A stretch of DNA of 8,345 bases from Chloroflexota bacterium (GCA_022573935.1 JACZTE010000028.1:1-8345); one strand, 5' to 3'; positions 1 through 6,496 are shown, counted from the first letter of the stretch. Made by a program: numbers and translations. The notes: generated by a model from the sequence alone, not told the origin.

Positions 1-686
1 GGGCGGCAGGGCTGCCGGTGGGGGTGAGCGGCCGCGTCGTGGCGCTCCTCTCGGGCGGCATCGACTCGCCGGTCGCGGCGTGGCGGACGATGAGCCGCGG
101 CTGCGAGGTGGCCTTCGTCCACTTCCAGTCGTTCCCCTACCTCGACGCCTCCTCCCGCGACAAGGCGATCGTCCTGGTGCGAGAGCTCACCCGCTGGCAG
201 CACAAGAGCCGGCTGCACGTCGTCTCCTTCGGCGAAGTGCAGCACCAGATCGTCGCGTCCTGTCCGGCGCCGCTGCGGGTGGTGCTCTACCGGCGCTTCA
301 TGCTGCGCATCGGCCAGGCGATCGCGGAGCGGGAGCGCGCGGAGGCGCTGGTCACGGGCGAAAGCCTGGGCCAGGTGTCGTCGCAGACGCTCTCCAACCT
401 GGCGACGATCGACAACGCGACGACGCTCCCCGTGCTGCGGCCGCTGGTCGGCCTCGACAAGGAGGCGATCATCCGCGAGGCGCGCGAGCTGGGGACGTAC
501 GAGACCTCGATCGAGCCCGATCAAGACTGTTGCACCCTCTTCACGCCGCGCAACCCGGCGACGCACAGCACCATCGCGCAGGCGGAGGCGGCGGAGAGCG
601 CGCTGGACGTGGCCGCGCTGGTGAAGCTGGCGCTCGCGGACGTGGAGACGCTGGAGTTCTCGTGGCCGGAGCAAGCTCAAGCCTGA
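1..686 (+). CDS. thiI: tRNA 4-thiouridine synthase ThiI, C-terminal part (5' end outside window)
   Basis: ThiI activates uridine-8 of tRNA by adenylation and inserts sulfur to give 4-thiouridine; in many bacteria it also supplies sulfur for thiazole synthesis. The reading frame is open to the left edge, so the GTG at 18 is internal and the THUMP region lies outside. Visible are the PP-loop ATP-binding motif SGGIDSPVA (51-77), the conserved GESLGQVSSQT stretch, the RPLVGLDKEAI segment and the Asp-Cys-Cys-Thr-Leu-Phe motif with adjacent cysteines at 528-533. The protein stops soon after the PP-loop ATPase domain with no rhodanese domain, as in the short Bacillus-type ThiI. Its end overlaps the next gene by 25 bp, which suggests one transcript. 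The last 358 bp before the final codons recur at 3707-4064. The family call is secure. Confidence 0.95.
   Translation, partial: AAGLPVGVSGRVVALLSGGIDSPVAAWRTMSRGCEVAFVHFQSFPYLDASSRDKAIVLVRELTRWQHKSRLHVVSFGEVQHQIVASCPAPLRVVLYRRFMLRIGQAIAERERAEALVTGESLGQVSSQTLSNLATIDNATTLPVLRPLVGLDKEAIIREARELGTYETSIEPDQDCCTLFTPRNPATHSTIAQAEAAESALDVAALVKLALADVETLEFSWPEQAQA
314..671 (+). repeat. Direct repeat thiI-A (partner 3707-4064)
   Basis: The 358 bp align without gaps to 3707-4064 (constant offset 3393), with 9 mismatches counted by eye, about 97.5% identity. The repeat covers the C-terminal ThiI codons and ends at the codon where the two stop contexts diverge. Confidence 0.95.
653..656 (+). promoter_or_regulatory. 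Ribosome binding site for the glycoside hydrolase
   Basis: GGAG lies inside the end of thiI, five bases before a GTG at 662. It decides the start of the overlapping glycosidase, whose frame is open far upstream only as a shadow of thiI. Confidence 0.45.
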
Positions 687-1933
687 TCGCCCTGTGCCAG
701 GAGCGTTCGCTGGATCTGCTCCGGCGGGCGATCACTCCCAGCGGCTTCGTCGCCTCGCTGGATTTCGCAGGGTATCGGTTCGTCTGGGCCCGGGACGCGT
801 GCATCACCGTGCTGGGCGCCTGCGCATCGGGGCAGCCGGAGCTCCTCGACGCATCGCGGCGCACACTGGAGACGCTGGCGACGCACCAGTCGCAGTTGGG
901 CCAGATCCCGAACGCGGTCTGGCCGGAGCGGGGCTACTGGGACTGGGGCGAGGCCGGCTGCACCGACGCTTCCTGCTGGTTTGTCGTTGCCCTCGGACGG
1001 TACGTCCGCGCCACGGGCGATACCGATACGCTTCGCAAGTTGTGGCCCCACGCTCGAGAGGCGTTCGGCTGGCTGCGGCATCAGGACGCCACGGGCTTCG
1101 GCCTGGTGGACTCGCCTGAAGCCGGTGACTGGATCGACTCGACGTTGAGCCGCAGCGGCAAGGTGCTCTACGTCAACGTGCTCTACGCCGCCGCGGCCCG
1201 GGCCCTGGAGGCGATGGCTTCCCAGTTGGGTGAGCGCGTCGACGTTTCGAGCGACATCCCCTCGCGCATCAACACCCTCTTCTGGCCGCAACAAGAGGAG
1301 GCCTACACGGCCTTGCTGATGGGGCCGGAGCACGGCGGACGGGATCTAGCTTCTCTCCACCACGCCTCGCTCAGCGCCTTCCGGGAGGCGGCCCGCCCGG
1401 ACCGAGGCTACTACCTCTCCCATGTGACGATAGGAAGCTTCGCCGACGTGTGTGACGTTCTGGGCAATACCCTCGCCGTGCTGTTTCGCATCGCCGGCGA
1501 GGAGCGGGCCGGCCGCGTGCTCGATTACCTTGAGGGCGCCGCGGTGACCGACCCCTATCCGGCGAAGAGCTTCCCGGAGCCCATTACGCCGGAGCATGAC
1601 CGCTGGGGCATGCTGAAGGCCGAGGCGGAGCGACATCAGCCGGAGCGGTGGCAGGCGACCCCCAACCGCTACCACAACGGGGCCGTGTGGCCGTTCATCG
1701 GTGGCTTCTACGTCGCGGCGTTGCAGCAGGCGGGGCGGCAAGCGGAAGCCGCGAGGACGCTGGAGCGGCTGGCTGAGGCGAACCGCTTAGGCCGGGACGG
1801 TGACTGGGAGTTCCGAGAATGGCTGGCGGGGGATACCGGTGAGCCGCTGGGAGCAGCAAGACAGGTCTGGAATGCGGCAACGTATGTTCTCGCCTGGAAC
1901 GCGGTGCAAGGTCGAGATGTGGTGGCGCTGTGA
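662..1933 (+). CDS. Glycoside hydrolase, amylo-alpha-1,6-glucosidase / GH100-like (alpha/alpha)6 barrel
   Basis: A 423-residue protein related to the catalytic domain of glycogen-debranching amylo-alpha-1,6-glucosidases and the GH63/GH100 clan, which cleave glucosidic bonds in glycogen, sucrose or small glucosides. Motifs seen are WARD (residues 42-45), AGDWIDS (154-160, the likely acid region), GKVLYVNVLY just after it, YHNGAVWPF (337-345) and a C-terminal QVWNAATYVLAW. No signal peptide is visible, so a cytoplasmic enzyme is expected. The length suits a stand-alone barrel without the glucanotransferase half of eukaryotic debranching enzymes. The GTG start at 662 is chosen for its GGAG and because residues upstream read as out-of-frame thiI. 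It overlaps thiI by 25 bp and its TGA overlaps the next GTG, implying translational coupling. Exact substrate is unknown; family identity is inferred from motifs recalled from the family. Confidence 0.8.
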   Translation: MAGASSSLIALCQERSLDLLRRAITPSGFVASLDFAGYRFVWARDACITVLGACASGQPELLDASRRTLETLATHQSQLGQIPNAVWPERGYWDWGEAGCTDASCWFVVALGRYVRATGDTDTLRKLWPHAREAFGWLRHQDATGFGLVDSPEAGDWIDSTLSRSGKVLYVNVLYAAAARALEAMASQLGERVDVSSDIPSRINTLFWPQQEEAYTALLMGPEHGGRDLASLHHASLSAFREAARPDRGYYLSHVTIGSFADVCDVLGNTLAVLFRIAGEERAGRVLDYLEGAAVTDPYPAKSFPEPITPEHDRWGMLKAEAERHQPERWQATPNRYHNGAVWPFIGGFYVAALQQAGRQAEAARTLERLAEANRLGRDGDWEFREWLAGDTGEPLGAARQVWNAATYVLAWNAVQGRDVVAL

Positions 1934-2286
1934 CGGCTGAAGGCACGCCGGCGGAGGTTCGTCGCGCTGTCGCTGCCGCCGTTCGCCGAGACGACGGCCT
2001 CATCCTCGCTGTGCTGCGGCCTGACGAGCCGGGCGAAGAGCTGCCGGGCGTCTGGGGCCTGCCTGCGGTCACGCTCCGCGATGGCGAATCGCCGGAGGAC
2101 GGCGTGCGACGGCTGGGCCGCGAGGCAGAAAGCTATCTCGATATGGAGGTGTTCCTTGATGGCAATGGCTATAGATCTTCGGCGGAGGAAGCTGAGGGCG
2201 GTCGCTCGGGTTCCGTTCTGGTGGCACACCATCGACTTGCGTCAGGGAACCACAGGTCCATCTATCGCGTGAAGCTGGCGGTGTAG
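1930..2286 (+). pseudogene. Nudix-like gene, 5' part fused to unrelated sequence
   Basis: The GTG start sits in the GTGA overlap with the glycosidase stop, a classic coupled start. Residues 9-65 match the intact Nudix-like gene at 6518-6688, including GVWGLPAVTLRDGESPEDG. After Gly-Arg-Glu (2124) the similarity stops abruptly and about 53 unrelated residues follow to a TAG. The second half of a Nudix fold (normally about 130-150 residues) is therefore missing and the product is unlikely to fold as a hydrolase. Differences from the intact copy within the shared part are almost all synonymous (10 of 12), so the two copies diverged while both were under selection; truncation came later or the copy came from another strain. 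It could still be translated as a 118-residue chimera. Confidence 0.75.
1954..2124 (+). repeat. Direct repeat nudix-A (partner 6518-6688)
   Basis: The 171 bp align without gaps to 6518-6688 (offset 4564), with 12 mismatches counted by eye, about 93% identity. The mismatches are mostly third-codon positions; only Ile/Val and Glu/Asp change the protein. Confidence 0.93.
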
Positions 2287-2297
2287 CGCAGACTCTT

Positions 2298-2317
2298 TGC
2301 TTCGGCGAGGCGAAGCA
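2298..2317. repeat. Short perfect hairpin (7-bp stem, 6-nt loop)
   Basis: TGCTTCG and CGAAGCA flank a six-base loop just downstream of the stop of the truncated Nudix frame. It could slow transcription at the end of the glycosidase-nudix unit. No run of T follows on either strand, so it is not a standard intrinsic terminator. Confidence 0.4.
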
Positions 2318-2513
2318 GACTGCCGCGGAAGGTGAAGGACGATGGCCCTAGGCCAGGACTGCGCCACGAGGGCCGCCGATGAAGGCTGTCTTAGGGACAT
2401 CTTCAAGTCGCGGGAGCCGCGAGTGGGGCCCGCTCCTCGCGAAGGCGCATGTCTCAGTATGTATGCCCCCTCTAAGCGCAGAGACAGCTCAGAGCTGGTC
2501 GGCGGAAGATCAG

Positions 2514-2529
2514 CGACAGGGACCTGTCG
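2514..2529. repeat. Short palindrome downstream of the GT2 gene
   Basis: CGACAG and CTGTCG flank GGAC, 18 bp beyond the stop of the minus-strand glycosyltransferase. Its position suits a weak transcript end for that gene, but there is no T-tract. Confidence 0.3.
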
Positions 2530-2546
2530 TGCAAGGCGCGCGTCCC

Positions 2547-3527
2547 TCAACTCACTGGCTTCTGTGGAGAGCCAGGGAGTGGGGCCAGCCTTCCACCCAG
2601 CCAGTATCCTGCCGTTCGGGCTATCCCGACTAACGTCAATAGGAAAAGAGACTGTAGACCCAGCCTCAGATTTCCAGGCCTAAAGCCACTCTTCCTGAAG
2701 CCCCAGTTCCTTTGTGCCAATTCCTTATAGCGCCTGCTTTCATCTAACTCTCTAAGGCTCCTGCCATATCTGAAGTGCTTTTTCCAGGCGGCGGCCACGC
2801 TAGCGGGCTCAAGGTGGTAAACGGCTGTGGGTAGGATACCCACCCGAGAGGTAATCCTTCGCGTTTCGAAGTAGATGATATCGTGATCGGGATACACCAC
2901 TAGCGGGATAAGTTCGCGCGGTATATTCTCGAGCCCCCTCAGCAGAATGTCCCGCCTGAACAATCTTGGCAAGAGAGTCGCCGCTAGGGGGTCCAAGGCC
3001 CTGTCGTCTACGTTCCTATGGACCAACTGCTTATCGGCAGAGAAGAGCTTCTGGAGCCACGACTCTGGCTCGCAGGACAGCTCTTCCAATACCAGCAGGT
3101 CGTACTCAGCCATCAAGGGGATTGCACGCTCGATCGCTGTCGCTTCCAGGATTTGGTCTGAATCCAGCAACAGGACGTATTGACCTTTCGATTGGAGAAC
3201 CCCTTGGTATCGTGCTCCCAGTAGCCTCCCTTCGTAGGTAATTACTTTCACGCCGTTGCTCGCAGCGATCTCTCGCGTACGGTCGGTGGAAAGGCTATCG
3301 ACGATGATGGTCTCTATATTGGGATAGCTTTGCTCCTTCACCGACGCCAAGCAGCCCGCGATGACGCTCTCTGAATTGAGGGTCGGCACCGTCACCGAGA
3401 CAAGTGGCTTCGGTGCGAGGGCCGATCTTTCCGCCCCAGATGACCCCCGTCCGCACGAGGTTCCGAAGGTGGCTCCTTGATAGGCTAGATAGGCGAGCGG
3501 CCTCTGGGACGGTAATGGCTCTCTCAT
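2547..3527 (-). CDS. Glycosyltransferase family 2 (GT-A fold)
   Basis: A 326-residue inverting-type glycosyltransferase that would move a sugar from a nucleotide-sugar donor to an unknown acceptor. The GT-A domain starts near residue 42 with VSVTVPTLNSE, followed by the beta-strand IETIIVDSLSTDRT (71-84), GARYQGV and the metal-binding DSD at 122-124. Near the C-terminus (about 289-314) is a hydrophobic stretch that may form one membrane or membrane-associated helix. The ATG at 3527 is supported by a strong GGAGGGG eight bases upstream, although this leaves about 41 N-terminal residues outside the family fold. GC content is clearly lower than in thiI: one 60-base line at 2701 counts 48% against 63% at 361. 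This suggests horizontal acquisition. It stands alone and diverges from the thiI fragment. Likely role is surface glycan or glycolipid synthesis (inference). Confidence 0.85.
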   Translation of the reverse strand: MREPLPSQRPLAYLAYQGATFGTSCGRGSSGAERSALAPKPLVSVTVPTLNSESVIAGCLASVKEQSYPNIETIIVDSLSTDRTREIAASNGVKVITYEGRLLGARYQGVLQSKGQYVLLLDSDQILEATAIERAIPLMAEYDLLVLEELSCEPESWLQKLFSADKQLVHRNVDDRALDPLAATLLPRLFRRDILLRGLENIPRELIPLVVYPDHDIIYFETRRITSRVGILPTAVYHLEPASVAAAWKKHFRYGRSLRELDESRRYKELAQRNWGFRKSGFRPGNLRLGLQSLFLLTLVGIARTAGYWLGGRLAPLPGSPQKPVS

Positions 3528-3535
3528 CGGCTATA

Positions 3536-3542
3536 CCCCTCC
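3536..3542 (-). promoter_or_regulatory. Strong ribosome binding site for the GT2 gene
   Basis: On the minus strand GGAGGGG is followed by an eight-base spacer and ATG at 3527. It fixes the upstream start despite the non-family N-terminal extension. Confidence 0.7.
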
Positions 3543-3561
3543 ATCCGTGCTGTCGTGCGGG

Positions 3562-3591
3562 AGTGTACCACTACCGTGCACACAATGGAAA
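3562..3591 (-). promoter_or_regulatory. Candidate sigma-70-type promoter for the GT2 gene
   Basis: Minus-strand TTTCCA (3591-3586) and TACACT (3567-3562) are spaced 18 bp apart, each matching 4 of 6 consensus bases. The pair lies 35 bp before the start codon. A weak match; only its location in the divergent gap supports it. Confidence 0.22.
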
Positions 3592-3649
3592 ACTGTGGCC
3601 CCCGCTGAGACCCATGGCTGAATGGGGCTCCAACCGATCGTGTCTGTGG

Positions 3650-3657
3650 AGAGGTGA
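3650..3657 (+). promoter_or_regulatory. Ribosome binding site in front of the chimeric ThiI fragment
   Basis: AGAGGTGA is close to the anti-Shine-Dalgarno complement. The GAGG core ends eight bases before the ATG at 3663, so the fragment probably has a working translation start. Confidence 0.55.
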
Positions 3658-3662
3658 AGAGC

Positions 3663-4070
3663 ATGGCGACCGCAAGCGAACGCAGGCTCTCAGCGCAAGC
3701 TATCGCCCAGGCGATCGCGGAGCGGGAGCGGGCGGAGGCGCTCGTCACCGGCGAAAGCCTGGGGCAGGTGTCGTCGCAGACGCTCTCCAACCTGGCGACG
3801 ATCGACCACGCGACGACGCTCCCCGTGCTGCGGCCGCTGGTCGGCCTCGACAAGGAGGCGATCATCCGCGAGGCGCGCGAGCTGGGGACGTACGAGACCT
3901 CGATCGAGCCCGATCAAGACTGCTGCACTCTCTTCACGCCGCGCAACCCGGCGACGAACAGCACCATCGCGCAGGCGGAGGCGGCGGAGAGCGCGCTGGA
4001 CGTGGCCGCGCTGGTGGAGCTGGCGCTCGCGGACGTGGAGACGCTGGAGTTCTCGTGGCCGGAGGGCTAG
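3663..4070 (+). pseudogene. ThiI C-terminal fragment with a foreign in-frame leader
   Basis: A 135-residue open frame. The first 15 residues (MATASERRLSAQAIA) do not resemble ThiI; from Gln-Ala-Ile-Ala-Glu (3707) on it follows the ThiI at the left of the window almost exactly, through GESLGQVSSQT, the adjacent cysteines (3921-3926) and a slightly different end (Pro-Glu-Gly-stop). The PP-loop SGGIDSP and the THUMP domain are absent, so it cannot adenylate tRNA alone. Three residues differ from the other copy (Asn/His, His/Asn, Lys/Glu). The frame is intact and has a good ribosome binding site, so it may be translated; a 5'-truncated duplicate is the safer call. It sits between two low-GC glycosyltransferase genes and is itself GC-rich. 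Confidence 0.8.
3707..4064 (+). repeat. Direct repeat thiI-B (partner 314-671)
   Basis: Second copy of the thiI 3' segment. Left of 3707 the sequence is unrelated to thiI; right of 4064 the two copies also differ, one running into the glycosidase and the other into a stop and a 198-bp gap. Confidence 0.95.
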
Positions 4071-4262
4071 GCGCTCGGCGGCAGGCGTTTGTGGCTGCTC
4101 GTAGCTGCAATTTCTGTTAGACTCGTTCACGATCCAGTCCAAGAACCTAGGTAGCAAGAGTTCCAGCTGCGGAGGCGTGGCAACGCCCGAGCACATAGAC
4201 GCTGGGCTCTCGATATGTGGCGAAATTTCGCCTGTGTTACGACCAATCCGCAAGGAGGTGGT
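4071..4262 (+). other. Leader region before the plus-strand GT-B gene
   Basis: The 192 bp between the ThiI fragment stop and the glycosyltransferase start have lower GC than thiI. They hold a 10-bp perfect palindrome CGAAATTTCG (4220-4229) and a small stem GGCGT/ACGCC near 4175-4190. An alternative in-frame ATG lies at 4215 but has no ribosome binding site. No clear promoter was found. Confidence 0.4.
4252..4258 (+). promoter_or_regulatory. Ribosome binding site for the plus-strand GT-B gene
   Basis: AAGGAGG, a near-perfect Shine-Dalgarno sequence, stands four bases before the ATG at 4263. It favours this start over the in-frame ATG at 4215. Confidence 0.7.
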
Positions 4263-5288
4263 ATGAGACTCTACCTGGCTAACATTGAGTGCGCTACCTT
4301 GCCCATAGCGGCAATCAAGATCTTAGGCCAGAAGGGCTTTGAAGTTAGCGGCAATTGGTTGGATCCCCCTTTTCGCCACCAGCTAGAGGAGTCTTCCATC
4401 GACGTGGTGGTATACGCCCCGTTGTTATACGACCCTTACCAGGGTGTGGACGCACTGGTGCTCCAAAGGGAAGACCTCCTCCGCACCCCAACCGTCCTCT
4501 GGGCCCTCTATCCGGACTACCTTACGGGCTGGGACCGGGACAAGAACGAGCATATGGATCGTTTCCTAGAGTCCGTCGCTGTTCTGATGCCTTATTTCCA
4601 GAGACACCTTACGCTGAGCCTCTTTACCAAACGTCTACTGGAGGAGCGTATCGATGGCTATCAGTTCGATGTCTGCTTCCTAGGCATCGACCTTGACAGT
4701 ATCGACCGCTGCCGATGCGACAATCAAGCCCCGCGATCTGAGCTGACGGTCTTGTGGCATCACCGCTGGAGCACCGACAAGAACTTCGAAGGAGCGCTGG
4801 ATGTCATCGAGAGCCTGGCAGCTAAGCATAAGGACGTGAGATTCCTCCTTGGCCGTCGGGAGGACTGGAACGAGCTACTCGGGACCCCTCAGACCCTCAA
4901 GGACTACTACGGAGACGCCAGGCGAAGGCTCGATCGGCTGGGCAATGTACAGTTCTTATCCCGCTTTGGCAGCCAGCTCGATTACTGGCGCTTCCTGTCT
5001 GGCATAGACATCGCCTTCTCTTGTGCATACCACGAGACTTTCGGCATTGCCATGCTGGAAAAGGCCTACGCTGGTGCCGCCTGCGTCGTCCCCAACACCG
5101 TAGCTTATCCCGAGATTCATAGCGGGGCCGTCCTGGTCGACCATTCTCAGATCGAATTGGCGGTGGACGAATTGATTCAGGACGCCCAGTGGCGAGCGGA
5201 GATAGCTCATCGTTGCCGAGAGAACGCGAAGAAGTACGATATCCGGGCAACGGCAGAGAAGCTTGCCGAGTTGGTTCGCCGAATCTAG
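4263..5288 (+). CDS. Glycosyltransferase, GT-B fold, family 4-like
   Basis: A 341-residue retaining-type glycosyltransferase candidate. The C-terminal donor-binding half begins with a strand-loop LWHHRWSTDKNFEGAL (164-179) and contains the E-x7-E signature HETFGIAMLE (257-266), followed by YAGAACVVPN and YPEI, as in GT4 enzymes. The N-terminal acceptor half (about 1-150) is divergent. A loose likeness to tRNA-queuosine mannosyltransferases is seen in the His-Arg-Trp...Asp-Lys and His-Glu-x-Phe-Gly motifs, but the N-terminal domain of that family is not recognisable. The AAGGAGG fixes the start. Codon use and GC are unlike thiI and the right-hand genes, suggesting transfer. It ends 5 bp from the stop of the convergent, related glycosyltransferase. 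Substrate unknown; cytoplasmic or peripheral membrane location expected. Confidence 0.8.
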   Translation: MRLYLANIECATLPIAAIKILGQKGFEVSGNWLDPPFRHQLEESSIDVVVYAPLLYDPYQGVDALVLQREDLLRTPTVLWALYPDYLTGWDRDKNEHMDRFLESVAVLMPYFQRHLTLSLFTKRLLEERIDGYQFDVCFLGIDLDSIDRCRCDNQAPRSELTVLWHHRWSTDKNFEGALDVIESLAAKHKDVRFLLGRREDWNELLGTPQTLKDYYGDARRRLDRLGNVQFLSRFGSQLDYWRFLSGIDIAFSCAYHETFGIAMLEKAYAGAACVVPNTVAYPEIHSGAVLVDHSQIELAVDELIQDAQWRAEIAHRCRENAKKYDIRATAEKLAELVRRI

Positions 5289-5293
5289 ATGCG

Positions 5294-6445
5294 CTACGGC
5301 CCGCCTCCTGGTCGGGTAGCGACCACGTCGAACATCACATCAGCGATCGCTTTCACGACGCGCTCTGGGGAGTAGCGCAGGCTGCGCTGCTGGAGTTCGG
5401 CGGCGAGCGATGCCCGCGCTGGCTCGTCCTCCAGGTAGCGTTCCAGCTTCTCCAACAGCTCGTCCCGCGATGCGTAGAGCGCCGCCTCCAGCCCGCCCGT
5501 GATCTCGGGGTAGGAGCAGCGGTTGGGCAGCAGACAGGCGCTGCCCGTGTACATCGCTTCGAGCGTGGAGATGCCCAGGCTCTCGTGGGAGGCCGTCGAG
5601 ACCTGGATGTGCGACTGCCAGAGCAGCTCGTAGTACTCGGGCAGGGGGTACGTCCCGCCGATCTCGATCTGCTCGGGGAAGCGCCGTTGCAGCGTGTGCA
5701 GCCGATCGCGCATGGCAGCGTCGACGGCCGATCGCGTGATCACCACGCGCACGTCATCGTGCCTGCCCAGCACCTCTTCCGCGACAGTAAGGAACTCCTC
5801 GGGCTGCTTGCTCGGGATAAGGCTGTGGTTGAAGACGATCGTGCGCTGGTCGAACCGGGGCTCCGTCTTGTAGCGGTCGATCAGCTCGGTGTTGATCGGG
5901 AGGCCGACCACCGCGATCCGTGAGCTGACCTTGGCCGCCGCCTCCGGCTGCCAGCGCCCGATGTTCTCCACGAGCGTGTCGCGCATGTAGTCGGACACGA
6001 CGAGTATCCGGTCGAGGCAGAGGAAGTTGGCGAGATCGAGCACGTCCATGCCGGGATAGTGGATCTGGCGATAGACGTCCGTCGGGTCCCAGTGGCTCCC
6101 GTGCGTATACCCGACCAGGGGCAGCGCCACTCGAAGGTCTTGCAGGAGCCGCCGCACCTCGCAGGGAAACTGCTGGAATGCGTGGAAGATGAAGACGAGG
6201 TCGAATTCGCTCAGGTCGAGCCGGAGCAGCTCCTTCTGCGTCTCGAGGAGCCAGGCCAGCCGCGTTCGCTCCATGTCCGGGAACGTCTCGGGCAGCTCGG
6301 GGTCGACGACGTGCGCTTCGATGCCGAACTGCGGCAGCGTCTCGGCGATGGCGTTCGCCGCCGTGATCCCGTAGCCAATGGCGTCGCTCGCCTTGTAGTC
6401 TTGGGCCTGTGCGGTGAACCCGCGAAGGAAGAGCACGCGAAGCAT
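5294..6445 (-). CDS. Glycosyltransferase, GT-B fold, family 4-like
   Basis: A 383-residue protein starting MLRVLFLRGFTAQ, the usual first beta strand of a GT-B N-terminal domain. The C-terminal domain opens with FNHSLIPSKQPEEF (205-218) and carries the E-x7-E signature HESLGISTLE (287-296), then MYTGSACLLPN and YPEI. It would transfer a sugar from a nucleotide-sugar donor to an unknown acceptor. The upstream ATG at 6481 adds 12 residues and has GAGG four bases before it; I prefer 6445 because the fold begins there and a TATACT box lies just before it, but either is possible. GC is high, like thiI, unlike its convergent neighbour, so it may be the older resident. It is divergent from the Nudix-like gene, with start codons only 16 or 52 bp apart. 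Confidence 0.85.
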   Translation of the reverse strand: MLRVLFLRGFTAQAQDYKASDAIGYGITAANAIAETLPQFGIEAHVVDPELPETFPDMERTRLAWLLETQKELLRLDLSEFDLVFIFHAFQQFPCEVRRLLQDLRVALPLVGYTHGSHWDPTDVYRQIHYPGMDVLDLANFLCLDRILVVSDYMRDTLVENIGRWQPEAAAKVSSRIAVVGLPINTELIDRYKTEPRFDQRTIVFNHSLIPSKQPEEFLTVAEEVLGRHDDVRVVITRSAVDAAMRDRLHTLQRRFPEQIEIGGTYPLPEYYELLWQSHIQVSTASHESLGISTLEAMYTGSACLLPNRCSYPEITGGLEAALYASRDELLEKLERYLEDEPARASLAAELQQRSLRYSPERVVKAIADVMFDVVATRPGGGP

Positions 6446-6455
6446 GGCTGATGGT

Positions 6456-6461
6456 AGTATA
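6456..6461 (-). promoter_or_regulatory. Candidate -10 box for the minus-strand GT-B gene
   Basis: Minus-strand TATACT ends 10 bases before the ATG at 6445, which would give an almost leaderless mRNA. No good -35 is visible. If the longer start at 6481 is used, this box would be inside the gene and meaningless. Confidence 0.22.
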
Positions 6462-6496
6462 AGCTCATCCGAACCGTCCATGCATCCTCGCTCATT

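Larger units (their letters stand above)
2125..2546. other. Stretch without a recognisable gene, left part of the foreign segment
   Basis: About 420 bp between the break in the Nudix gene and the end of the GT2 gene. The first 160 bp are nominally coding as the chimeric Nudix tail. No frame on either strand gives a family I recognise, and the short open frames show no convincing ribosome binding site. It contains small inverted repeats (2298-2317 and 2514-2529) but no T-tract terminator and no pair of terminal inverted repeats that would mark an insertion sequence. Confidence 0.5.

Noticed and set aside
80..661. Upstream part of the long open frame that contains the glycosidase
   Set aside because: It is a shadow of thiI in another frame, rich in Arg/Gly/Ala with no family likeness; the true start is placed at 662.
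2298..2317. Intrinsic terminator
   Set aside because: Stable stem but no T-tract on either strand.
2125..2546. Insertion-sequence remnant
   Set aside because: Short basic peptides in one frame vaguely recall transposase N-termini, but no helix-turn-helix, DDE motif or terminal repeats could be supported.
2130..3704. 8-bp direct repeat AAGCTATC near both edges of the foreign segment (2130-2137 and 3697-3704) as a target-site duplication
   Set aside because: The same 8-mer also occurs at 7252-7259, and the sequences just inside the repeats do not form terminal inverted repeats.
3404..4120. Open frame spanning the GT2 start and the thiI fragment
   Set aside because: It is the out-of-frame shadow of the thiI fragment, showing the same Arg/Gly/Ala composition as the shadow of the left thiI.
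4263..5288. tRNA-queuosine mannosyltransferase, functionally linked to thiI
   Set aside because: Only C-terminal GT4-type motifs are shared, the N-terminal domain of that family is not recognisable, and the thiI copy beside it is a fragment.
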